The notes under the pieces are model-generated. The model did no database searches and was not told the origin of the DNA. It saw only the letters and a list, made by a program, of their open reading frames with translations. From JAAZBW01 sp035647855 (GTDB lineage: Bacteria > Actinomycetota > Actinomycetes > Actinomycetales > Actinomycetaceae), in the NCBI GenBank assembly GCA_035647855.1, contig DASRMP010000003.1:1-64000 (forward strand): a DNA stretch of 64,000 nucleotides, in the 5' to 3' direction. This document shows, one piece after another, positions 52,579 to 64,000 of the stretch. How positions within the stretch are numbered: the stretch's first letter is position 1; each line of letters starts with the position of its first letter. The translations under genes and the position numbers were made by a program.

Positions 52579-53112
52579 ATGGCGAGGCCTGACAAGGCTG
52601 CGGCGATCGCCGAACTGACGGAAAAGTTCCGCCAGTCGGCGGCTGTGCTGCTGACCGAGTACCGCGGCCTGAGGGTTGACCAGCTCCAGGAGCTGCGCCG
52701 ATCGCTCTCGGGTGTCGCAACCTACGCCGTGGCGAAGAACACCCTGGCGTCCATCGCGGCGAAGGAGGCGGGTCTCGGTGAGTTCGCCGAATCTCTCTCC
52801 GGGCCGTCCGCTCTGGTCTTCGTGAATGGCGAGGCACCGGAAGCGGCCAAGACGCTGAAGAGCTTCGCCAAGGCGAATCCGATGCTCGTGATCAAGGGCG
52901 GCGTCCTGGACGGCAACGTGTTGTCCGCTGACGACGTGTCCAAGCTTGCCGAGCTCGAGTCCCGTGACGTGCTGCTCGCCAAGGCGGCTGGAGTCCTCAA
53001 GGCCTCCATGTTCCAGGCCGCATACGTCTTCACCGCGCCCGCCTCCAAGGCGGTGCGCACCATCGAGGCCCTGCGCGAGAAGCAGGAAGCTGCCTCACCG
53101 GCAGCCGAGTAA
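52579..53112 (+). CDS. rplJ: Ribosomal protein uL10
   Basis: The 177-residue uL10 anchors bL12 dimers to the ribosomal stalk. ARPDKAAAIAELTEKFRQSA at the start, LLTEYRGLRVDQLQELRRSL, YAVAKNTLASIAA and the C-terminal Ala-rich helix that binds bL12 are present. The ATG at 52579 follows GGAAGGAGAGG, a strong ribosome site. Confidence 0.96.
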   Translation: MARPDKAAAIAELTEKFRQSAAVLLTEYRGLRVDQLQELRRSLSGVATYAVAKNTLASIAAKEAGLGEFAESLSGPSALVFVNGEAPEAAKTLKSFAKANPMLVIKGGVLDGNVLSADDVSKLAELESRDVLLAKAAGVLKASMFQAAYVFTAPASKAVRTIEALREKQEAASPAAE

Positions 53113-53156
53113 AGAAACCCTGCTCTCGTAGCAGAAAGACAGGAAGGAACGCCACC

Positions 53157-53543
53157 ATGGCGAAGCTCACCACCGACGAGCTCATCGAGGCTTTCAAGGA
53201 ACTCACTCTCATCGAGATCTCGGAATTCGTGAAGAAGTTCGAAGAGGTCTTCGATGTCAAAGCGGCCGCCCCCGCCGCCGTTGCCGTAGCCGGCCCGGCT
53301 GCCGCAGCCGAGGCAGTCGAGGAAGAGGAGCAGACTGAGTTCGACGTCATCCTCGAGGCCATCGGCGAGAAGAAGATCCAGGTGATCAAGGAGGTCCGCG
53401 CGCTGACCTCACTCGGCCTCAAGGAGGCCAAGGACCTCGTTGACGGCGCACCGAAGCCGGTCCTCGAGGCCGTCAACAAGGAGACCGCTGACAAGGCGAA
53501 GGAGCAGCTCGAGGGCGCCGGCGCAACCGTCGCCATCAAGTAG
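53157..53543 (+). CDS. rplL: Ribosomal protein bL12
   Basis: The 128-residue stalk protein recruits translation factors. It shows the N-terminal dimerisation part (LTTDELIEAFKELTLIEISE), an Ala-rich hinge, and the C-terminal factor-binding domain EKKIQVIKEVRALTSLGLKE with AKDLVDGAPKPVLEAVNKE. The ATG at 53157 is preceded by AGGAAGGA. It lies 44 bases after rplJ. Confidence 0.97.
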   Translation: MAKLTTDELIEAFKELTLIEISEFVKKFEEVFDVKAAAPAAVAVAGPAAAAEAVEEEEQTEFDVILEAIGEKKIQVIKEVRALTSLGLKEAKDLVDGAPKPVLEAVNKETADKAKEQLEGAGATVAIK

Positions 53544-53579
53544 CACCCACGAAGCGGCCGCCCAGCGGCCCCGCAGGTT

Positions 53580-53609
53580 GGCCCGTACCATGTCAGACTG
53601 GTGCGGGCC
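53580..53609 (+). terminator. Hairpin after rplL
   Basis: GGCCCGTACC and GGTGCGGGCC pair over ten positions (one G-T pair) with a ten-base loop, 37 bases after the rplL stop. No T-run; it may be a partial terminator or processing site between rplL and rpoB. Confidence 0.5.
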
Positions 53610-53655
53610 ACCGGCGTATAGCACGCTCACGTGTCTGGACTCACACGGCCTTCGC

Positions 53656-53684
53656 TTTACGGACCTGCGAGCGGAAACTACACT
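53656..53684 (+). promoter_or_regulatory. Promoter candidate for rpoB-rpoC
   Basis: TTTACG (53656-53661) and TACACT (53679-53684) are 17 bases apart and 94 bases before the rpoB start. Both boxes are close to the actinobacterial housekeeping pattern. Confidence 0.5.
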
Positions 53685-53777
53685 GTTACCTTGCGCTGAC
53701 TACCCCCCTCTGCCCGTCCATGGGTGAGGACTGTCCCGCATCGTGTGCACACAATTGAACGCAGGGAAGGACAACCT

Positions 53778-56700
53778 TTGGCTGCCTCGCGCACCTCTTC
53801 TGCAACAAATGTCAAGACGGCGACCACGGGTCGCGTTTCATTCGCCAAGATCAAAGAGCCGATGCAGGCACCGGATCTGCTCGGCCTTCAGACCAATAGT
53901 TTCGACTGGCTGCTCGGGAACGAGGCCTGGCAACAGCGAGTCGCCGAAGCCGCGGAACACGGCGACCGCAACGTACCCGGCGTCTCGGGTCTCGAGGAGA
54001 TCTTCGAGGAGATCTCCCCGATTGAGGACTTCGGCCAGACCATGTCGTTGTCCTTCCACGATCACCGGTTCGAGCCGCCGAAGTACAGCTCAGAGGAGTG
54101 CAAGGAGAAGGACTTCACCTACTCGGCGCCGCTTTTCGTCACTGCCGAGTTCCAGAACTACTCCACGGGCGAGATCAAGTCCCAGACCGTGTTCATGGGT
54201 GACTTCCCGCTCATGACCGAGCGCGGCACCTTCATCATCAATGGCACAGAACGCGTCGTCGTCTCGCAACTCGTCCGCTCTCCCGGCGTCTACTTCGAGC
54301 AGCAGCCGGACAAGACGAGCGACAAGGACATCTTCACGACCAAGGTCATCCCGTCACGAGGCGCGTGGCTCGAGTTCGAGATCGACAAGCGCGACGCAGT
54401 CGGCGTGCGCATCGACCGCAAGCGAAAGCAGTCCATCACCCACTTCCTGCGCGCCATCGGCTTGACCGAGGCCGAGATCCGCGAGGAGTTCGAGGACTAC
54501 CCCGTGGTCCTGGAGACCCTCGAGAAGGATACGGTCGCGACTCAGAATGAAGCGCTGATCGACATCTACAAGAAGCTCCGGCCGGGGGAGCCGCCGACCG
54601 CCGAGGCCGGCCGCAACCTCCTCGAGAACTACTACTTCAACCCGAAGCGCTACGACCTGGCGAAAGTCGGTCGCTACAAGGTGAACAAGAAGCTCGGCCT
54701 CGAGGCGCCGATTTCCGATTCGACGCTCCGCGTGGAGGACCTCGTTGCCGCGGTTCGTTACCTCTGTGCCCTTCACAAGGGCGAGAAGACCATTGCCGGC
54801 CGCCGGGATGGGGGGGACGTGCAGGTCCCGGTCGAGTCCGATGACATCGACCACTTCGGCAACCGCCGCATTCGCGCCGTCGGCGAGCTGATCCAGAACC
54901 AGGTCCGCACGGGCCTGAGCCGGATGGAGCGGGTCGTGCGCGAGCGGATGACCACCCAGGATGTCGAGGCGATCACGCCGACCACTCTGATCAACATCCG
55001 GCCCGTGGTGGCGTCGATCCGGGAGTTCTTCGGAACCTCGCAGCTGTCGCAGTTCATGGACCAGAACAACCCGCTCGCGGGTCTCACGCACAAGCGCCGT
55101 CTCAACGCGCTCGGCCCGGGCGGTCTCTCCCGTGACCGCGCCGGCATGGAGGTCCGTGACGTCCACCCCTCGCACTACGGCCGCATGTGCCCGATCGAGA
55201 CGCCGGAAGGCCCGAACATCGGCCTCATCGGCTCGCTCGCGACCTACGCGCGGATCAACCCGTTCGGATTTGTCGAGACGCCGTACCGCCAGGTCAGGGA
55301 CGGCGTCGTCACCGACGACGTCGACTACCTCACCGCGGACGAAGAGGACCGGCACATCATCGCCCAGGCCTCGGCCACGATCGACAAGAACAACCGGTTC
55401 GTGGACGAGCAGGTGCTGGTGCGCACGCACGGCGGCGAGCCCGCCGTCGTCCCCGTCGAGGAAGTCGACTACATGGACGTCTCGGCGCGCCAGATGGTCT
55501 CCGTGGCCACGGCGCTGATCCCGTTCCTCGAGCACGACGATGCCAACCGCGCCCTCATGGGCGCGAACATGCAGCGCCAGGCCGTGCCGCTGGTCGAGTC
55601 GGAGGCACCCTACATCGGCACCGGCATGGAACTGCGCGCCGCGGTTGACGCGGGCGACGTCGTCGTCGCGTCGAAGCCAGGAGTGGTGACGGAAGTCTCC
55701 GCAGACCTGATCCACGTCGCGGCCGACGACGGAACCAGCCAGGTGTACCGGCTCGCGAAGTTCGACCGCTCGAACCAGGGCAACTCCTACAACCAGCGCG
55801 CGCAGGTCAGTGAGGGGCAGCGAATCGAGGACGGAGACGTACTCGCGGACGGTCCCTCTACCGACGATGGCGAACTCTCCCTCGGGCGCAACCTCCTGGT
55901 CGCATTCATGTCCTGGGAGGGCTACAACTTCGAGGACGCCATCATCCTCTCCCAGCGGCTCGTCTCCGAGGACGTGCTCACCTCGATCCACATCGAGGAA
56001 CACGAGATCGACGCCCGCGAGACCAAGCTGGGTCCGGAGGAGATCACCCGCGATATTCCGAACGTGTCCGAGGAGGTGCTGGCCAACCTTGACGAGCGCG
56101 GCATCATCCGTATCGGCGCCGAGGTGACCAGCGGCGACATCCTGGTCGGCAAGGTCACCCCCAAGGGCGAGACCGAGCTGACGAGCGAGGAGCGACTGCT
56201 CCGGGCGATCTTCGGCGAGAAGGCTCGCGAGGTCCGCGACACGTCCCTCAAGGTTCCGCACGGTGAGTCGGGAATCGTGATCGGCATCCGCGAGTTCAAC
56301 GCGGGCGACGACGACGAGCTGCCCCCGGGCGTCAACCAGATGGTGCGTGTCTACATCGCGCAGCGCCGCAAGATCACCGATGGTGACAAGATGGCCGGCC
56401 GCCACGGCAACAAGGGCGTCATCTCCCGGATCCTGCCTGTGGAGGACATGCCGTTCATGGAGGACGGCACCCCGATCGACATCATCCTGAACCCGCACGG
56501 TGTGCCGCGGCGCATGAACATCGGTCAGGTGCTCGAGCTTCACCTCGGTTGGGTCGCCTCGCAGGGATGGGACGCCACCGCCGCACGTGAGAGCGGCGAG
56601 GAGTGGGCGCTCGGACTGCCGGACGACGTCGTGAAGGGGGAGCCCGGCACGCGCCTCGCGAGCCCGGTGTTCGACGGCGCCACCACGGACGAGATCGCCG

Positions 56701-57275
56701 GACTGCTCAGCTCCACGCTTCCCAACCGCGACGGTGATCGCCTGGTGGACGAGTACGGCAAGGCGCGGCTGTTCGACGGCCGTTCCGGCGAGCCGTTCCC
56801 GGACCCGGTGGCGGTCGGCTACATGTACATGCTGAAGCTCCACCACCTGGTCGAGGACAAGATCCACGCCCGGTCCACTGGCCCGTACTCGATGATCACG
56901 CAGCAGCCGCTGGGTGGTAAGGCGCAGTTCGGTGGCCAGCGCTTCGGTGAGATGGAGGTCTGGGCGCTCGAGGCCTACGGCGCCGCGTACGCACTCCAGG
57001 AGCTGCTGACGATCAAGTCCGACGATGTCACCGGCCGCGTCAAGGTCTACGAGGCGATCGTGAAGGGCGAGAACGTCCCGGAACCGGGAGTGCCCGAGTC
57101 CTTCAAGGTGCTCATCAAGGAAATGCGTTCGCTCTGCCTGAACGTCGAAGCTCTCGACGCCGATGGTGAAGCCATCGAGTTGAAGGACAGCGACGACGAC
57201 GTGTACCGCGCAGCAGAAGAGCTCGGTATCGACCTGTCACGCCGTCCCGACGCCTCTCGCATCGACGAGATCTAG
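53778..57275 (+). CDS. rpoB: RNA polymerase beta subunit
   Basis: RpoB (1165 residues) forms one pincer and much of the active site of RNA polymerase. The TTG start at 53778 (LAASRTSSATN) has GGGAAGGA upstream and matches the mycobacterial start. The rifampicin region reads GTSQLSQFMDQNNPLAGLTH then KRRLNALGPGGLSRDRAG: Asp428 and His438 (E. coli 516 and 526) are normal, but Ser531 is replaced by Asn443 and Ser522 by Ala434. Other landmarks are RMCPIETPEGPNIGLIGSLA, the KMAGRHGNKGVISR catalytic-site segment and the C-terminal GGKAQFGGQRFGEMEVWALE. It is followed by a hairpin and rpoC. Confidence 0.97.
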   Translation: MAASRTSSATNVKTATTGRVSFAKIKEPMQAPDLLGLQTNSFDWLLGNEAWQQRVAEAAEHGDRNVPGVSGLEEIFEEISPIEDFGQTMSLSFHDHRFEPPKYSSEECKEKDFTYSAPLFVTAEFQNYSTGEIKSQTVFMGDFPLMTERGTFIINGTERVVVSQLVRSPGVYFEQQPDKTSDKDIFTTKVIPSRGAWLEFEIDKRDAVGVRIDRKRKQSITHFLRAIGLTEAEIREEFEDYPVVLETLEKDTVATQNEALIDIYKKLRPGEPPTAEAGRNLLENYYFNPKRYDLAKVGRYKVNKKLGLEAPISDSTLRVEDLVAAVRYLCALHKGEKTIAGRRDGGDVQVPVESDDIDHFGNRRIRAVGELIQNQVRTGLSRMERVVRERMTTQDVEAITPTTLINIRPVVASIREFFGTSQLSQFMDQNNPLAGLTHKRRLNALGPGGLSRDRAGMEVRDVHPSHYGRMCPIETPEGPNIGLIGSLATYARINPFGFVETPYRQVRDGVVTDDVDYLTADEEDRHIIAQASATIDKNNRFVDEQVLVRTHGGEPAVVPVEEVDYMDVSARQMVSVATALIPFLEHDDANRALMGANMQRQAVPLVESEAPYIGTGMELRAAVDAGDVVVASKPGVVTEVSADLIHVAADDGTSQVYRLAKFDRSNQGNSYNQRAQVSEGQRIEDGDVLADGPSTDDGELSLGRNLLVAFMSWEGYNFEDAIILSQRLVSEDVLTSIHIEEHEIDARETKLGPEEITRDIPNVSEEVLANLDERGIIRIGAEVTSGDILVGKVTPKGETELTSEERLLRAIFGEKAREVRDTSLKVPHGESGIVIGIREFNAGDDDELPPGVNQMVRVYIAQRRKITDGDKMAGRHGNKGVISRILPVEDMPFMEDGTPIDIILNPHGVPRRMNIGQVLELHLGWVASQGWDATAARESGEEWALGLPDDVVKGEPGTRLASPVFDGATTDEIAGLLSSTLPNRDGDRLVDEYGKARLFDGRSGEPFPDPVAVGYMYMLKLHHLVEDKIHARSTGPYSMITQQPLGGKAQFGGQRFGEMEVWALEAYGAAYALQELLTIKSDDVTGRVKVYEAIVKGENVPEPGVPESFKVLIKEMRSLCLNVEALDADGEAIELKDSDDDVYRAAEELGIDLSRRPDASRIDEI

Positions 57276-57280
57276 CCAAT

Positions 57281-57312
57281 GGCGCCTCCCGGCCCCGAGG
57301 GGCCGGGACGCC
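57281..57312 (+). other. Strong hairpin between rpoB and rpoC
   Basis: TCCCGGCCCC and GGGGCCGGGA (57287-57308) are perfect inverted repeats with a two-base middle; GGCG and CGCC outside them can extend the stem past a small bulge. It fills the 79-base spacer and may influence rpoC expression or mRNA processing. Confidence 0.55.
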
Positions 57313-57354
57313 CAAGAACTTCAGGTACGAAATGCTTTGAGGAAGTAGGACACT

Positions 57355-61248
<3,894 letters not shown>

Positions 61249-61260
61249 TCGCAAGACACT

Positions 61261-61292
61261 GGGGCCCGGCGGTTGAGGACTGTCCGGGCCCC
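61261..61292 (+). terminator. Terminator-like hairpin after rpoC
   Basis: GGGGCCCGG and CCGGGCCCC pair perfectly over nine positions with a 14-base loop, starting 12 bases after the rpoC stop, followed by TCGTCTCTC. The remainder of the 319-base space before rpsL contains a promoter and no gene. Confidence 0.6.
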
Positions 61293-61357
61293 TCGTCTCT
61301 CACCCACCGGGCCGCGGTTGAGTGGCGAAGAACACCAGCGCGGCCATCCGCCTAGCT

Positions 61358-61387
61358 TTGACGCCCCAACCAGGGCCCGAGTACTCT
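61358..61387 (+). promoter_or_regulatory. Promoter for rpsL-rpsG(-fusA)
   Basis: TTGACG (61358-61363) and TACTCT (61382-61387) are separated by 18 bases. The resulting leader of about 175 bases before rpsL shows no recognised riboswitch. Confidence 0.6.
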
Positions 61388-61567
61388 GGAGGGCGGTGCC
61401 CGCCGCGTCGGGTCCTACAGGGCCGCGCCTTTGCGGTCCACCGGCAGAAAATCACGGCCGCCGGCCATGGCATGCGCCTCCATTCCGTTGGAGGATTATG
61501 CGCCGGCAGCGGTCGGCGCGGCAGCAAGCATTTTGATGGAGTCAAATAGATCCGGGATGGAGAAGTA

Positions 61568-61942
61568 GTGCCCACGATTCAGCAACTGGTCCGGAAGGGT
61601 CGCCAGACCAAGCCCGGCAAGTCCAAGACGCCGGCCCTCAAGGGCAGCCCGCAGCGCCGGGGCGTGTGCACGCGCGTGTACACCACCACGCCCAAGAAGC
61701 CGAACTCGGCCCTGCGCAAGGTCGCGCGTGTGCGCCTTTCCTCGGGCATCGAGGTCACTGCGTACATCCCGGGTGTGGGCCACAACCTTCAGGAGCACTC
61801 GATCGTGCTCGTCCGCGGTGGCCGTGTGCGTGACCTGCCCGGCGTTCGCTACAAGATCGTGCGTGGCGCCCTGGACACCCAGGGCGTGCGCGGGCGCCAG
61901 CAGGCGCGCAGCCAGTACGGCGCCAAGAAGGAGAAGAAGTAA
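61568..61942 (+). CDS. rpsL: Ribosomal protein uS12
   Basis: The 124-residue uS12 lines the decoding centre. PTIQQLVRKGRQTKPGKSKT starts the protein; TTTPKKPNSALRKVARVRL keeps Lys43, while GGRVRDLPGVRY has Arg88 where most bacteria have Lys. Arg at this site confers streptomycin resistance in E. coli and M. tuberculosis mutants. PGVGHNLQEHS is intact. The GTG at 61568 is preceded by GGGATGGAGAAG. TAATG links its stop with the rpsG start. Confidence 0.97.
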   Translation: MPTIQQLVRKGRQTKPGKSKTPALKGSPQRRGVCTRVYTTTPKKPNSALRKVARVRLSSGIEVTAYIPGVGHNLQEHSIVLVRGGRVRDLPGVRYKIVRGALDTQGVRGRQQARSQYGAKKEKK

Positions 61943-62412
61943 TGCCACGTAAGGGCCCGGTCCCCAAGCGGCCGATCGTAGCCGACCCGGTCTACGGCTC
62001 GCCCGTCGTCACTCAGCTCGTGAACCGTGTGCTGCGCGACGGTAAGAAGTCGGTCGCGCAGTCTATCGTCTACGGCGCCCTCGACGGCGTGCGGGACAAG
62101 ACCCAGCAGGACCCGTCCACTGTCCTCAAGCGTGCGCTCGACAACGTCCGGCCTGCCCTCGAGGTCCGCAGCCGCCGCGTCGGCGGAGCGACCTACCAGG
62201 TCCCGGTCGAGGTGCGTCCCGTGCGGGCCCAGACCCTTGCCCTGCGCTGGCTCGTGGACTACGCGCGGCAGCGCCGCGAGACCACGATGACCGACCGGCT
62301 CATGAACGAAATCCTCGACGCATCCAACGGGTTGGGAGCCGCGGTCAAACGCCGCGAGGACACCCACAAGATGGCGGAGGCCAACAAGGCGTTCGCCCAC
62401 TACCGCTGGTAG
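61942..62412 (+). CDS. rpsG: Ribosomal protein uS7
   Basis: The 156-residue uS7 nucleates assembly of the 30S head. PRKGPVPKRPIVADPVYGSP, VRPALEVRSRRVGGATYQVP and the C-terminal RREDTHKMAEANKAFAHYRW are standard. Its ATG shares the last base of the rpsL stop. The last codons and the stop lie within a tandem 17-bp duplication. Confidence 0.97.
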   Translation: MPRKGPVPKRPIVADPVYGSPVVTQLVNRVLRDGKKSVAQSIVYGALDGVRDKTQQDPSTVLKRALDNVRPALEVRSRRVGGATYQVPVEVRPVRAQTLALRWLVDYARQRRETTMTDRLMNEILDASNGLGAAVKRREDTHKMAEANKAFAHYRW

Positions 62413-62434
62413 ACGAATACCGCTGGTAGACGAA
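62401..62434 (+). repeat. 17-bp tandem duplication across the rpsG stop
   Basis: TACCGCTGGTAGACGAA occurs twice in a row (62401-62417, 62418-62434), followed by TACCGT. The first copy encodes Tyr-Arg-Trp-stop of rpsG; the second is non-coding and sits in the rpsG-fusA spacer. Confidence 0.95.
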
Positions 62435-62462
62435 TACCGTCCCCTCACGAGAAGAGACACAC

Positions 62463-64000
<1,538 letters not shown>

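Overview
The window is a 64 kb piece of chromosome from a high-GC actinobacterium. The evidence is the MenB/F/C/D/G plus MenJ-type menaquinone set, the TTG-started rpoB and rpoC in mycobacterial order, rpmG-hadA-hadB-murB synteny, an FprA-like ferredoxin reductase, frequent GTG/TTG starts, and ATGA/GTGA gene overlaps. Nothing identifies genus or species. A non-mycolate member of the Micrococcales/Actinomycetales type is a guess. No phage, plasmid, insertion sequence or CRISPR array was found; the accessory material consists of repeats.

Layout. 1-0.9 kb: 3' part of a DUF3048 lipoprotein-like gene. 1.2-6.2 kb: menaquinone genes, menB divergent from menF-menC-menD. 6.2-8.0 kb: a non-coding repeat island. 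8.0-9.3 kb: a membrane-anchored HtrA-type protease. 9.5-13.4 kb: an operon of indolepyruvate oxidoreductase subunits, an arylacetate-CoA ligase and a tandem ACT protein. 13.4-15.5 kb: menG and a MenJ-like reductase. 15.6-31.6 kb: a complete 14-gene nuoA-N operon, followed by a long-chain polyprenyl diphosphate synthase. 32.7-35.7 kb: fprA, htpX and a decapitated short-chain dehydrogenase. 35.8-37.3 kb (minus strand): yajQ-ddh. 37.4-41.3 kb: tRNA-Tyr/Thr/Met, rpmG, hadA, hadB, an MFS transporter and murB. 41.4-47.3 kb: adenosine deaminase, a kinase-like protein, a small secreted repeat protein, a second repeat island and a sensor kinase/response regulator pair. 47.4-64 kb: aspC, tRNA-Trp, secE, nusG, rplK-rplA, a third repeat island, rplJ-rplL, rpoB-rpoC, rpsL-rpsG and the start of fusA.

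How it fits together. The men genes, menG, the MenJ-like reductase and the polyprenyl synthase build and tailor menaquinone, and the adjacent complex I reduces it. The right third is the conserved transcription/translation block, with hairpins at most junctions and a classical L10 leader in front of rplJ-rplL.

Most unusual content. (1) Three intergenic islands are built from shared repeat families: 16-bp units of the GTGACGATCGTGCGCC type meeting head to head at a palindrome (a perfect 62 bp in island 1), GGGGAACTTC arrays in both orientations, and 114-bp units. Two of the islands are inverted copies of each other, 45 kb apart. (2) RpoB has Asn where rifampicin-sensitive enzymes have Ser531 (E. 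coli numbering), and RpsL has Arg at position 88, a known streptomycin-resistance substitution. (3) The IorA subunit lacks the usual C-terminal iron-sulfur domain. Gene starts and functions were inferred by reading the sequence only; no database search was run.
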